A program made the translations under genes and the position numbers. A stretch of DNA of 64,000 nt from positions 806,001-870,000 of the forward strand of contig NZ_QEVW01000005.1 of NCBI RefSeq assembly GCF_003287275.1. Reading direction: 5' to 3'. The notes beneath the pieces are model-generated. The model saw nothing but the letters and a program-made list of their open reading frames with translations. It ran no database searches and was not told the DNA's origin. The DNA is from Paenibacillus taichungensis. GTDB lineage: Bacteria > Bacillota > Bacilli > Paenibacillales > Paenibacillaceae. Shown piece by piece: positions 1-9,187 of this stretch (its first letter is position 1; every line of letters starts with the position of its first letter).

Positions 1-914
1 AGAAAATCGCTGGTCGCTGTATACAGATCATAGTCCAGATCACTCATGGCTGCAGACCAGCTGTTCCATCCGATCGGAACACCGCCCTCCCAAGGTAATT
101 GAGCCTCAATCCAGGTATTCGCCTGACCGTAAGCTTCAAGGCCTTCACGGTAGTCTTCATAGAACCCGACGAATACCAATGGAGATTCCACTCTTTTTCC
201 CTTCACATAACCATGAGGCTGGGAATCGCGAGTCAGTTCACTCACGGCACCGCCGTACAGATCAAGTCCCTCGATAAGTACGCTTTTTTCGCTTTGTATA
301 CGAATCCCTGTTTTCCATACCTTATGCGTAAGGGAACCCATCACAATTCCCCGGCGGCTGTCGGGCGCGAACAAGGCTGTCGCCTCGTAACTCTCCACAT
401 CAAGCGGCGGCTTAACCACCGTATATCTGACCCATTTATCGTTATCAAACGGAACACGCAGAATGCTTGGTTCTTCCTGGCCCGATTCTCCGCCGAGTGA
501 TATGGTTTTGGATTGGATGACAGCCATGCGATTTGCCTTAATTTCTTCATCGCCGACTACAGCGGTCTGCACCAGTACAAACGGTGAGGATTCATACATA
601 TAGAAATGCTGCTCCAGTTGCGGCAGCAACGAGGCTGTATGCAGAACAACCAAGCGGATGCCTTTTCCAAATCCTTCTCGAACAATATCTTCCTGTGCCG
701 TCAACTCATGGTTCTGATAATGATCCGTGCTGTATTCCCGGCCCTGCCAGCGAAAAGCACTACGAACGCCCTTCACATGGGAAGAATGCCTGCCGATGCA
801 GGACACTTCACCATTTTCAAGATTGATCTCCAGGCTCACGTGCCCATTTGTAACGCTTACAAGATTAACATTCTGTTGCTGCACTTGTACGGCTGTATCG
901 CTAGTTAGCATCAT
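1..914 (-). CDS. GH36-like alpha-galactosidase family protein, N-terminal part (cut by window edge)
   Basis: An uninterrupted reading frame of about 304 codons starts at ATG 914 (or the adjacent ATG 911) behind a GGAGG site and runs off the left edge, so the C-terminus is not visible. The first ~270 residues look like the beta-sandwich domain that precedes the barrel in GH36-type enzymes. The segment PIGWNSWSA near residue 285 is the typical first strand of a melibiase (alpha-galactosidase) TIM barrel. The catalytic aspartates would lie beyond the edge. It is the last visible gene of the minus-strand glycan operon, 130 bp after the GH95 gene. No signal peptide is seen, so it probably acts in the cytoplasm on imported oligosaccharides. 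Membership of GH36 or a nearby melibiase family is inferred; the substrate is unknown. Confidence 0.7.
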   Translation of the reverse strand, partial: MMLTSDTAVQVQQQNVNLVSVTNGHVSLEINLENGEVSCIGRHSSHVKGVRSAFRWQGREYSTDHYQNHELTAQEDIVREGFGKGIRLVVLHTASLLPQLEQHFYMYESSPFVLVQTAVVGDEEIKANRMAVIQSKTISLGGESGQEEPSILRVPFDNDKWVRYTVVKPPLDVESYEATALFAPDSRRGIVMGSLTHKVWKTGIRIQSEKSVLIEGLDLYGGAVSELTRDSQPHGYVKGKRVESPLVFVGFYEDYREGLEAYGQANTWIEAQLPWEGGVPIGWNSWSAAMSDLDYDLYTATSDF

Positions 915-1043
915 ATGCCTCCTTATTGTTGCATGCTATGCCCTGAGCGGAGCTGGTTATGTCTCTCCTGCCCAAGTCTGCCCTCATTATAAAGACCGAA
1001 TAGAGCATTTTCCATGCAACGATCTTCCGATCCATAACGCGAT

Positions 1044-3419
1044 TTAACTCAACTTAATCTTGTAAGTACGTCCTGCAGATGTAGGGAAAATTATGATATT
1101 TGAATCGGTGTCCTCCGTTTCAACCACGCTGCCTTCAAGCATTACCATAATTGGGCCTTCACCTCTAAGCACACAGTCCCGGCCCAGGTGTGAAGTTATA
1201 TACGCTTCTTCAAGTTGTCCGTTGTCCCACCGGATGCTGACCTCAAATCCACCTCGGGCACGCAGACCGGAAACGCTGCCCTGCTGCCAAGCATCCGGCA
1301 ATGCAGGCAGCAGTTCCATATAAGGACGGTGAGATTGCAGCAGCATCTCAGCTATCCCGGCAGAGGCCGCGAAGTTGCCGTCGATCTGAAACGGAGGATG
1401 TGCGCCCAGAAGATTCGGATATACACCGCCATGGTTGTAGTGCTCCGACGCTCCATCTCTGACGAGGCGCAGCATATTGGAGAGCAGATGCAGGGAGCGA
1501 TTTCCCTCCCTGAAACGACTCCAAAGGGCAACACGCCATCCCAGGCTCCAGCCCGTGCTTTCGTCTCCCCGTCGCTCAAGGGAGGTTCTGGCGGCGACAA
1601 ACAACTCTGGTGTCTCTTCGTCCGAAAGCTGTCGACCCGGATACACGCCTACCAGATGCGAGGTATGCCGGTGGTAAATGTCCTCATCCTCATAGTCCTT
1701 CGACCACTCCTGCAATTGGCCATATTTCCCGACTTGCAGCGGCAGAAGGCGTTCGCGGATGCTCACCAGCTCATTTCTGAAATGCAGATCCGTTCCAAGT
1801 ATTTCCGAGGCTTCAATACAGTTTGTGAGCAACTCCCAGATTAATGAGATATCCATGGTTGAACCCGGACTGACCGCTGCTACGCCTTCCGCTGTCCGGA
1901 ATTTATGCTCCGGCGAAGTCGAAGGCGAAGTCACAAGGTGACCGCTACCATCGTCAATGAGCCAGTCCAGTGCGAACAGCGCAGCTTCCTTCATTACTGG
2001 ATAAGCGGAATCACGCAAATATGTCTCGTCTCCGCTGAAGGCATAATGCTCCCATAAATGCTGGGTCAGCCAAATACCTCCCATCGGCCAGAAAGCCCAG
2101 CTTGGATCACCGTCACCATAATTGCCCACCGGTGCCGTCTGCCCCCAGATATCCGTGTTATGATGCGTGGTCCAGCCGCGGGTACCATAGTTGACCTGTG
2201 CGGTCTCAACGCCCTTCTTCGCCAAATGGCTGATCAAGTCCAGCAAGGGCTCATGGCATTCAGCCAAATTGCATATTTCAGCCGGCCAATAGTTCATTTC
2301 AGTATTAATATTCAACGTGTAATTACTGCTCCAGGGAGGACGAGTTACTGCATTCCATATGCCTTGAAGATTTGCAGCCTGCGTTCCCGGACGGGAGCTT
2401 GCGATCAGCAAGTAGCGCCCATAATGGAAGAGAAGTTCCACAAGCCCCGGATCCTCCGCCCCATAGGTGGTAATCCGCTGTTCCGTGGACATCTGCTCTG
2501 GAGCAGGTGAATTCCCAAGCTGAAGCTTCACCCGATCAAATAGCAAACGATAATCCGCAATATGTGAGTCAAGCAGGCTGTCATATGGCTTGGCTACCGC
2601 CTCATTCAGAAATGAACTTGCAGTGAAGGAAGCATCTTTTCCCTCAACTCCTGGAATGGCATCCATACCATTAAAACTTGTAGCCGCACTGAAATAAAAG
2701 GTTGCCGTTGTCGCACCCAATACATGAATTCCACTGCCATCCACCGTTACCTGTCCGTCCACTGTCCTCACCGCTAACTGGCCTTCAAACACCATGCCCT
2801 TGTTATTTCCGGGGTCCCCGTATCGGATCGGATCGTCGCTTGCAAAGTAGCTGGGATCGACATGCTCCGGGGCTGCTCCTTCCAGAACAAAGCGGCCTTC
2901 CCTAACACTAGTCGCATGCCGAAGCGGGCTATCCAGTGACGCATGTACATTCAGCGCACCTTCCACACTTGCAGCCAGCCGCAGTACAAGTACCTGATCA
3001 GGATGCGAAGCAAACATTTCACGGGTATAGATCACATGGCCAATCTGATATTCAAGGCTGTGCACTGCATTTTCTATATCCAGCGTCCGCTTGTAGGAAT
3101 GGTGGATGTCCCCGTGCTCAAAACGCAGGAGTAAATCCCCGAAAGGAAGATAGGACTGGGTGTACGGACCCAGCATCTCTTTGGTCAGCGTGTCTGCTTC
3201 CGTATAACGTTCCTCCTGTAACAGCTTTCGAACCTTTGGTAGAGCGTCCTTTGCGCCAGGATTACTGCCATCCTTCGGATAACCGGACCACAGTGTGTCC
3301 TCATTTAAGCTGATTTTCTCCTGCTCCACCCCACCAAAGATCATGCCGCCAAGACGGCCATTACCTATGGGAAGCCCTTCGGTCCATACATGTGCAGGTT
3401 TGTCATATTGAAGTTTCAT
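1044..3419 (-). CDS. Glycoside hydrolase family 95 (alpha-L-fucosidase type)
   Basis: A protein of about 791 aa, the usual length of GH95 enzymes, which remove alpha-1,2-linked L-fucose (some members act on L-galactose) by inversion. The N-terminus carries the family signature WTEGLPIGNGRLGGMIFGG. NINTEMNYW near residue 370 supplies the paired Asn residues that assist catalysis, and PPFQIDGNFA near 675-685 holds the conserved Asp. The start is taken at ATG 3419, because an AAGGGAG site sits 7 bp upstream; a GTG two codons earlier overlaps that spacing. There is no signal peptide, so the enzyme is probably cytoplasmic. It lies 29 bp after the GH110 gene and is probably co-transcribed with it. 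The family is clear; fucose specificity is the most common activity but is inferred. Confidence 0.9.
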   Translation of the reverse strand: MKLQYDKPAHVWTEGLPIGNGRLGGMIFGGVEQEKISLNEDTLWSGYPKDGSNPGAKDALPKVRKLLQEERYTEADTLTKEMLGPYTQSYLPFGDLLLRFEHGDIHHSYKRTLDIENAVHSLEYQIGHVIYTREMFASHPDQVLVLRLAASVEGALNVHASLDSPLRHATSVREGRFVLEGAAPEHVDPSYFASDDPIRYGDPGNNKGMVFEGQLAVRTVDGQVTVDGSGIHVLGATTATFYFSAATSFNGMDAIPGVEGKDASFTASSFLNEAVAKPYDSLLDSHIADYRLLFDRVKLQLGNSPAPEQMSTEQRITTYGAEDPGLVELLFHYGRYLLIASSRPGTQAANLQGIWNAVTRPPWSSNYTLNINTEMNYWPAEICNLAECHEPLLDLISHLAKKGVETAQVNYGTRGWTTHHNTDIWGQTAPVGNYGDGDPSWAFWPMGGIWLTQHLWEHYAFSGDETYLRDSAYPVMKEAALFALDWLIDDGSGHLVTSPSTSPEHKFRTAEGVAAVSPGSTMDISLIWELLTNCIEASEILGTDLHFRNELVSIRERLLPLQVGKYGQLQEWSKDYEDEDIYHRHTSHLVGVYPGRQLSDEETPELFVAARTSLERRGDESTGWSLGWRVALWSRFREGNRSLHLLSNMLRLVRDGASEHYNHGGVYPNLLGAHPPFQIDGNFAASAGIAEMLLQSHRPYMELLPALPDAWQQGSVSGLRARGGFEVSIRWDNGQLEEAYITSHLGRDCVLRGEGPIMVMLEGSVVETEDTDSNIIIFPTSAGRTYKIKLS

Positions 3420-3448
3420 GTGCACTCTCCCTTATGATTATTTAATTA

Positions 3449-5212
3449 CTAGTCAGTTCCTTCTGGAACATTAGTGAACGTATTATCTACAATGTCAACC
3501 TCGCTGCAGGCGGTCACATAGACTGCTTCTTCAACGCAGGATAACTTTCCTGTCTCGCTGGGGGAACATATTTTATTCGACTTGAAAACCAACCCACGAG
3601 TGGACTTGGCACTTAAAATCGGGACATCACCACAAGTTTCGAAACGATTATTCAGGATGACGACCTGTCGGTGTACAGGAGTGCTCTCATCAACCACCAC
3701 ATTCTCTGGGGATATGAATATCACGGGATGCTCACTGCCGCCACATTCAATAAAGTGGTTATCGAAGATCATCACATCCTCTACCCTTCCGGACTCGTAC
3801 CAGGACTCAGCATCCACCGCAATTAAAATAGCATTCATGGACATGCGTTCAAACGTATTCTCGGTAATCAGCACTTTCCGACGAGTCGTTACGAGTATTC
3901 CTCGTGTTGGCACTCGGGCAAAATGATTATTTGTAATTTCCACTTCTGGTGTCCAGGTTACATTCTCAATGACATCATGGCTGCCAATACCGTCCGGTAC
4001 CGGATGAGCAAGAGTCAGCAAGAGCTCACGAGTACTTAAACGTTCTACCGCAACCACATTGTTGGAGGCGTAGGTCGTCAACGAACCGGAACTGACAAAT
4101 TCGATCTCATCACCAGGATAAAATGCCGGAAGCCCATACGTCTGGGGATGCATGAATCGAACCTTCACACGATCCACCGCCGGCTGATCTACAATTCGTA
4201 AATAGGTACCGTGGACATTGACAGGATCATCATGCGAGCCGGAAAAATAGCTGTCCCTTACGGCAACCTTGCCTCTGCAGCTGGAAATGTGCAAGAAATC
4301 CGCAAAACCGGCAACCGTGCGTTCCGTTTCAGTGCGGGGAGCCAGGTTCATTCGTGAGAAGGTCAGATTTGTGCTGAACTGGCCGACGACACCTAGTCCG
4401 TGCAGGAAATGCATACTCACGTCTCTCCACGTTATATCTGAACATTCGGTCATAAAAACTCCAACTTGATCACGAATGCCGTCGCGATTTTGTAGTACAT
4501 GACCCGGGACCACAGCAGGTTGAAAATCAAAATGCAAACGGATGGTCATAGGCTCAAGCTCTTCCACAGATTGGGCCAATTCCAGCCAATTGTCGATTCG
4601 CCAGGTTGTATTCCGTAATGGATCATAGGTTTGCATGGGACCTTCCGCAAAACTCCAGCCTTCACCGAGCCAGGTTAGCTTGTTGTCCCGAATCTGATAA
4701 CGGGAATCGGGGTGAACCCGGGCATCGAAATAATGCTTTCCGCTTGAGATAATCGTCATCTCGGTCACCGTAGGCTGGTGATAGTCTGTACGCAGGTTGC
4801 GAATCTCTACATTTATGCAATTGTCCAGCAAAAACAGGGTCTGTTTGCCGTGGAAAATAAACAGGGAGCCGTTGCCCTCCAGTGTTACATCTGTCATTCC
4901 TTTAAACAGAATGGCAATGGTCTTGGTTACGTCTGGGTTTTCTTCTTCACTCGTCGTATTGGAGATATAATAGGGAGCCCGAATCGCCTCCTCCGGGTAG
5001 AAATGATACCTGCCTCTCGCACAGTCCAGCACGACCGGACCAGGAATTTCGGCCGCCGCCTGAATGGCACGAACCATGGCTGGCTGGGTGTCCAACTCAG
5101 AGTCAGGCACAGCGCCATAATCAGTCAGTCTTATCGTCGTGGAATTCGTGATATGTTCTTGTTCAGTCACAGGAATGTTGATCCCACCCTTCTTGGTATG
5201 TAACACATCCAT
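3449..5212 (-). CDS. Glycoside hydrolase family 110-like alpha-1,3-galactosidase, right-handed beta-helix
   Basis: A 587-residue protein with a pectin-lyase-like start (TIRLTDYGAVPDSELDTQ) and many short beta-helix rungs such as NLTFSRMNL and VLITENTFERM. The stretch SGSHDDPVNVHGTYLRI at about 324-340 matches the HDDPxNVHGT motif I associate with GH110, whose paired aspartates act in removing alpha-1,3-galactose, as in blood group B or the alpha-Gal epitope. There is no signal peptide, which suggests action on imported oligosaccharides. The start at ATG 5212 has only a weak ribosome binding site, so it could lie slightly downstream. The gene sits between the sugar-binding lipoprotein and the GH95 gene. 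Other beta-helix glycosidases are possible, but the HDD motif argues for GH110. Confidence 0.78.
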   Translation of the reverse strand: MDVLHTKKGGINIPVTEQEHITNSTTIRLTDYGAVPDSELDTQPAMVRAIQAAAEIPGPVVLDCARGRYHFYPEEAIRAPYYISNTTSEEENPDVTKTIAILFKGMTDVTLEGNGSLFIFHGKQTLFLLDNCINVEIRNLRTDYHQPTVTEMTIISSGKHYFDARVHPDSRYQIRDNKLTWLGEGWSFAEGPMQTYDPLRNTTWRIDNWLELAQSVEELEPMTIRLHFDFQPAVVPGHVLQNRDGIRDQVGVFMTECSDITWRDVSMHFLHGLGVVGQFSTNLTFSRMNLAPRTETERTVAGFADFLHISSCRGKVAVRDSYFSGSHDDPVNVHGTYLRIVDQPAVDRVKVRFMHPQTYGLPAFYPGDEIEFVSSGSLTTYASNNVVAVERLSTRELLLTLAHPVPDGIGSHDVIENVTWTPEVEITNNHFARVPTRGILVTTRRKVLITENTFERMSMNAILIAVDAESWYESGRVEDVMIFDNHFIECGGSEHPVIFISPENVVVDESTPVHRQVVILNNRFETCGDVPILSAKSTRGLVFKSNKICSPSETGKLSCVEEAVYVTACSEVDIVDNTFTNVPEGTD

Positions 5213-5272
5213 TGCTTATCTTCTATCATCACATATACTCCATCATCATACTTCTCTTCTGCCTATATACAA

Positions 5273-5309
5273 GGAAAATCAGGTGCCGGTACATCATAGG
5301 CACCTGATT
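5273..5309 (-). terminator. Intrinsic terminator or attenuator between transporter and enzyme genes
   Basis: An 11-bp perfect stem, AATCAGGTGCC with GGCACCTGATT, is followed on the minus strand by TTTTCCTT. It lies just after the sugar-binding lipoprotein gene and before GH110. Partial termination here would make the transporter genes more abundant than the downstream hydrolases; that role is inferred. Confidence 0.6.
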
Positions 5310-5325
5310 CCGATATCCCTGTTAA

Positions 5326-6969
5326 TTACTTGCTTGTGTCATATGCTTTTTGCAAAATTTCCAGATAACGATCAAGCTTCAGGTTCTGTAAACCTTTCAC
5401 ATAAGCATCCCAGTCCTTATTCAAGTCCTTGTTGCCTGTGATGAATTGCAATTCATTTTGCTCAATGTAGTTTCTGATGTTGGTTTGCAGCAAGCTGGCT
5501 TCATCAATTTCGTTTGGATCAATCCAGACGGACCAGATTGGGAACAGCTCTTTAGGTTCATGCCCTTCGTACAACAGCGATGCATCATATAATCTGCGCT
5601 CATAACCATTGGATGCATAAATATCTGTGCCCTGTACGAAGGTATCACGATATTCTTTTGGCATATAGAAGTGAGCCATGCCGCTCCAGCCCGCATTACG
5701 TGGTGCCTCACCTTCAGCCATAGGAATTTGTTTCACCACAGGTTTAACGTCTTTACCCAGTGCCACATCACCTTCCACCGGGTCAGTCCAGTCAATCCCT
5801 TTCATTCCGCTCGCACCGTTCGTTTGGCCTTCTGGTGTGAACATGTAGTCAACCATTTTGATCAGGGCAATCTGTGCTTCTTCACTTGCCTTGTTTGTGA
5901 TTACAAACTTCGCTCCTGGAGATACACCGCCCGCATCATGCGTCGCATAGGACACACCCTGTGGTCCAGAAATCGGTGGCAGCGGGTTATAGTGCGCCGA
6001 ACGAGTATTGCCTTCGTCAATGTTTACGAAGATTGCGGGATGCATGGCTGCACCAGCACCCAAAATTTCAGCATCAGCATTTTCACCGATTTTCTTGAAC
6101 GCTTCTGCGTTTTGTGTGAATGCGCCAGGGTCAATCAGACCTGCATCAAAGAGGGACTTGATGTAAGTCAATCCTTCTTTCCATTCAGGTGTAATTGCCG
6201 CAGATTGAACTTTCCCATTTTCCATTTGCAGGTAGTTCCGGTCATCGTCATAGACAAATGCATTCATCAGGAACGGAATAATTCGTACGCCGAACTCCTC
6301 TATGGAACCACTCAGCGGTACCTCATCTGCTTTGCCGTTTCCGTTCGGGTCCTGCGTTTTAAATGCTTGCAGCACGTTTTTGAATTCTTCGGTAGTCTTT
6401 GGCATTTCCAGATTCAGCTTTTTCAGCCACTCTGTATTAATCCACATCTTGCTCGGATAGGAACAGTGGAAACATTCCGTATACGCAACAAGTCCATAGA
6501 TATTACCATCAGGCGCTGTATTAAGCGTTTTCAAATTAGGGTTCTTCTCCATGGCCGCTTTGATGTTGGGAGCGTATTGATCAATGAGATCGTTCAAAGG
6601 AACGAGCACACCCTGCTTGCCATACTTCAGCAGATCTGCCTGAGAGAATTGGTCTATATAGTGGGTCAGCAGATAGGCATCGGGATAGTCGCCGCTTGCA
6701 AGAGAGATTTGGCGCTTTTCCTTGGCCCCATCTGATGGATTGATCTCCCAATTGAATTTGATATTGAATTTGTCTTCCACAAATGCAGTGAATTTATTGG
6801 TCGGAATATCAATGCTAGAATCCTGAACCGCGAACACGCTGATATTCACCTTGCCGCCCTCTTCCGAGCTCCCTGGTTGTGCAGTAGATGAGCTGCCATT
6901 GGAACACCCGCTCATGACAACTGTAAATGCCACTACCAGCATCAATAACGTTACCATACTTTTCTTCAA
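5326..6969 (-). CDS. Sugar ABC transporter substrate-binding lipoprotein (LplA/YtcQ type)
   Basis: A 547-residue extracellular solute-binding protein. The N-terminus has a positively charged start, a hydrophobic stretch and the lipobox VMSGC near residue 21, followed by a Ser/Gly-rich linker, so it should be lipid-anchored to the outer face of the membrane. Large size and the body sequence fit the family of B. subtilis LplA and YtcQ, which bind oligosaccharides. The start codon is TTG at 6969, with AGGGAG 9 bp upstream. Two permease genes lie directly upstream on the same strand, and no ATP-binding subunit is encoded nearby. As with related systems, the ATPase is probably a shared MsmX-like protein encoded elsewhere. 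The ligand is unknown, but the neighbours suggest alpha-galactosylated or fucosylated oligosaccharides. Confidence 0.93.
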   Translation of the reverse strand: MKKSMVTLLMLVVAFTVVMSGCSNGSSSTAQPGSSEEGGKVNISVFAVQDSSIDIPTNKFTAFVEDKFNIKFNWEINPSDGAKEKRQISLASGDYPDAYLLTHYIDQFSQADLLKYGKQGVLVPLNDLIDQYAPNIKAAMEKNPNLKTLNTAPDGNIYGLVAYTECFHCSYPSKMWINTEWLKKLNLEMPKTTEEFKNVLQAFKTQDPNGNGKADEVPLSGSIEEFGVRIIPFLMNAFVYDDDRNYLQMENGKVQSAAITPEWKEGLTYIKSLFDAGLIDPGAFTQNAEAFKKIGENADAEILGAGAAMHPAIFVNIDEGNTRSAHYNPLPPISGPQGVSYATHDAGGVSPGAKFVITNKASEEAQIALIKMVDYMFTPEGQTNGASGMKGIDWTDPVEGDVALGKDVKPVVKQIPMAEGEAPRNAGWSGMAHFYMPKEYRDTFVQGTDIYASNGYERRLYDASLLYEGHEPKELFPIWSVWIDPNEIDEASLLQTNIRNYIEQNELQFITGNKDLNKDWDAYVKGLQNLKLDRYLEILQKAYDTSK

Positions 6970-7066
6970 ATCTGATCACTCCCTTTTTGTAGTTTACCAG
7001 TTGAGACGATGGTACCTTGCGTATGAACTGTCTATATCTTCTTTCTCCATACACCGAATCTAAGGA

Positions 7067-7966
7067 TCAACCTTTAACAGAACCGACCAGCATCCCCTGT
7101 ACAAAATGACGCTGTACAAATGGATAGATGACAAGTACAGGCAAAGTGGCGACCACAATTAACGAATATTTTAACAGTTCGGTAAGCTGCTGTCTTTCCA
7201 CCATTTTCGCCACATCCATGGCACCAGAACCGTTGTTTTGAATGATGATACTTCGCAAGATGAGTTGCAGCGGGAACAGGTCTGCCGATTTGAGATAGAT
7301 CAGGGCATCAAAGTACGCATTCCACTGTCCCACAGCATACATGAGAACCAGGACGGCGATAATCGGCTTCGATAATGGGAGTACAACACTCCAGATGAAC
7401 CGCATATCACTACAGCCGTCAATTTCACTTGCTTCCAGAAGCTCCCCGGGAATAGAAGATTGAAAGAACGAGCGAGCAATGATAACCTGCCATACCCAGA
7501 TTGCATTCGGGATCAGTAACGCCCAGCGGGTATCAATCAGATGAAGCTGCTTCACCACCATATAAGTCGGAATCAGCCCTCCACTGAAAATCATGGTGAA
7601 GGTGATGATCATCATCAGGGTGTTTCTGCCGAAAAAGGTTTTGCGTGACAACGGATAGGCGATCATGATGGTTAATGCTACACTAATCAGCGTTCCGGCG
7701 GCAGTATAGAAAATGGAGTTACCGTAGCCGATGAGAATCTCAGGTGTATTAAACAATGCCTTGTAACCGTTGAAGGAAATATCTACGGGCCATAGCCATA
7801 CCCGGCCGGAAGTTACTGCTGCCGGGCTGCTAATTGAGCTGCTGACGATAAATATCAGTGGGTAAATGACCACCAGCGCCACGAGACTGAGCAAAATGTA
7901 GATTGTAATCAGAAACGTTTTGTCCACGGCGGACTCTTTAATCTTGGTTTGAACATTTGCAGCCAT
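7067..7966 (-). CDS. Carbohydrate ABC transporter permease (MalG/LplC/YtcP family)
   Basis: A 299-residue inner-membrane protein with about six transmembrane segments. The cytoplasmic EAA loop that docks the ATPase is visible at about 187-215 (ELLEASEIDGCSDMRF followed by a PLSKPI segment). The C-terminal YPFVQRHFVQGMLVGSVKG ending is typical of the LplC/YtcP group. ATG 7966 has AAGGAG 8 bp upstream. The gene is 15 bp downstream of the partner permease and 97 bp upstream of the binding protein, forming one import operon. Confidence 0.94.
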   Translation of the reverse strand: MAANVQTKIKESAVDKTFLITIYILLSLVALVVIYPLIFIVSSSISSPAAVTSGRVWLWPVDISFNGYKALFNTPEILIGYGNSIFYTAAGTLISVALTIMIAYPLSRKTFFGRNTLMMIITFTMIFSGGLIPTYMVVKQLHLIDTRWALLIPNAIWVWQVIIARSFFQSSIPGELLEASEIDGCSDMRFIWSVVLPLSKPIIAVLVLMYAVGQWNAYFDALIYLKSADLFPLQLILRSIIIQNNGSGAMDVAKMVERQQLTELLKYSLIVVATLPVLVIYPFVQRHFVQGMLVGSVKG

Positions 7967-7981
7967 AGGTGAACTCCTTTC

Positions 7982-8947
7982 CTACCAAATGCTATTCTTA
8001 GTAACTCTCTTCGCCAAACCATTCACCGTAACCAGTAAAACCAGATTGATTAGTGAGTTGAACAGCCCTACGGCAGTTGCAAAGCTATAGTTGGCATTCA
8101 ACAGGCCGACTCGGTAGACATAAGTTGCAATGATTTCAGAATTAGCCAGATTAAGCGGATTTTGTAGCAGGTAGACTTTCTCAAAACCTATTGCCATGAC
8201 ATTTCCGACATTCAGGATCAAAATAATGACAATGGTTGGCACCAGCCCTGGCAGATCCACGTGACGGATTTTTTGAAAACGTGAGGCCCCATCGACTTTA
8301 GCCGCTTCGTACAATGTGGGATCGATTCCGGCAAGTGCTGCCAAATAAATAACCGCACTGTAGCCCGCAGTCTGCCAAATGTCGGACCAGACGTAGATTG
8401 AGCGGAACATGCCTGGCTCACCCAGAAAATTCACGGAATCCAACCCAAAAAAGTTCATGGCGATGTTCACAAATCCAAGCCGTGGTGCCAGGAACAGCAT
8501 AATCATGGACACCATCACGACTGTTGAGATGAAATAGGGTGCAAAGGATACGAGTTGGACGAATTTCTTGAACTTGGCTCCGCGCACCTCGTTAATCATG
8601 AGTGCGAGCACAATCGGAATTGGAAATCCGGCCAACACTAAATAACCGCTAAGTAAAATGGTGTTCTTCACCAGGGTCCAGAATAATGGGTTCTCAAAGA
8701 ACAGACGAAAGTTTTGAAAACCAACCCAATCACTTCCCCATATTCCCTTGATGACGTTATAGTCCTTAAAAGCAAGAACCGCATTGATCATCGGATAATA
8801 CTTGAAGATGAGAAAAAATAGCAAGGGCGGAATCACCAGTAGATGTAACTGCCAGTGCTTCATCATTCTTTTGCGGGCATTGGTCAGAAAACCAGGTGCC
8901 TTCGGCTGTGTTGATGTCTTGTGATTTAATACGATTTCCTTCTCCAG
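7982..8947 (-). CDS. Carbohydrate ABC transporter permease (MalF/LplB/YteP family), probable non-ATG start
   Basis: An inner-membrane permease of the LplB/YteP family with about six transmembrane segments and an EAA loop (LYEAAKVDGASRFQKIRHV). The first ATG in frame is at 8866 and has no ribosome binding site, and it would omit the basic cytoplasmic lead normal for this family. The frame stays open upstream to a stop at 8960-8962. An AAGGGGGG site just inside that stop lies 6-7 bp from an in-frame CTG at 8947. Starting there adds 27 residues ending NARKRMMKHWQ. I therefore extend the gene to 8947; ATT 8953 is another option and ATG 8866 the conservative one. It is the first gene of the transport operon and sits below the activator-dependent promoter at 8988-9122. 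Confidence 0.88.
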   Translation of the reverse strand: MEKEIVLNHKTSTQPKAPGFLTNARKRMMKHWQLHLLVIPPLLFFLIFKYYPMINAVLAFKDYNVIKGIWGSDWVGFQNFRLFFENPLFWTLVKNTILLSGYLVLAGFPIPIVLALMINEVRGAKFKKFVQLVSFAPYFISTVVMVSMIMLFLAPRLGFVNIAMNFFGLDSVNFLGEPGMFRSIYVWSDIWQTAGYSAVIYLAALAGIDPTLYEAAKVDGASRFQKIRHVDLPGLVPTIVIILILNVGNVMAIGFEKVYLLQNPLNLANSEIIATYVYRVGLLNANYSFATAVGLFNSLINLVLLVTVNGLAKRVTKNSIW

Positions 8948-8987
8948 AACAATCCCCCCTTACCAGCTGTCTGTTATGCGTAAATTA

Positions 8988-9001
8988 TGATAGCGCTTTC
9001 T
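8988..9001 (-). promoter_or_regulatory. cre-like catabolite-responsive element at the transporter promoter
   Basis: TGATAGCGCTTTCT resembles the CcpA operator consensus TGAAAGCGCTTTCA, with the central AGCGCTT intact. It lies about 8 bp downstream of the predicted -10 box, so bound CcpA would block initiation or early elongation. A nearly identical box lies at 15740-15753 before the GH27 gene. Confidence 0.65.
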
Positions 9002-9009
9002 TGTATCTG

Positions 9010-9122
9010 ATCATATTCGATTTTAATGTCCCATAAACAGGTACACCTGCGCCGTTAAACGTACAGTTATCCTGTTTTTTGGGGCACAAATCCGCAGTAC
9101 GACAGACATTTTTCCATTATGG
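9010..9122 (-). promoter_or_regulatory. Activator-type promoter with conserved upstream block, copy A (transporter operon)
   Basis: On the minus strand a TATGAT -10 box (9015-9010) follows a 17-bp spacer and a poor -35 (GTTTAT). Immediately upstream lie two TGTAC half-sites (9041-9045 and 9061-9065 on the plus strand), 20 bp apart, and a further conserved stretch ending in a TTTCCATTA motif near 9111-9119. The whole block from about 9037 to 9122 aligns with 15789-15872. A weak -35 next to direct half-sites two helical turns apart is what an AraC-family activator would need. The obvious candidate regulator is encoded just upstream. Confidence 0.6.
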
Positions 9123-9130
9123 GGGCGGAT

Positions 9131-9180
9131 AAAAAAAGACCGCATTGTCCGGAACACGGACAACACAGCCTAAAGGTCTT
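9131..9180 (-). terminator. Intrinsic terminator of the AraC-type regulator gene
   Basis: On the minus strand the stem AAGACC/GGTCTT encloses a second perfect stem, TTGTCCG with CGGACAA, and is followed by a run of seven T. It begins directly after the regulator's stop codon, separating it from the transporter operon. Confidence 0.85.
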
Positions 9181-9187
9181 CCTTTCA

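Noticed and set aside
1215..1844. 209-codon open frame opposite the GH95 gene
   Set aside because: It is antisense to conserved enzyme sequence and has no ribosome binding site.
5671..6735. 354-codon open frame opposite the sugar-binding lipoprotein gene
   Set aside because: It lies wholly antisense to a clear lipoprotein gene, has no ribosome binding site, and its protein is Cys- and His-rich in the way expected of a shadow frame.
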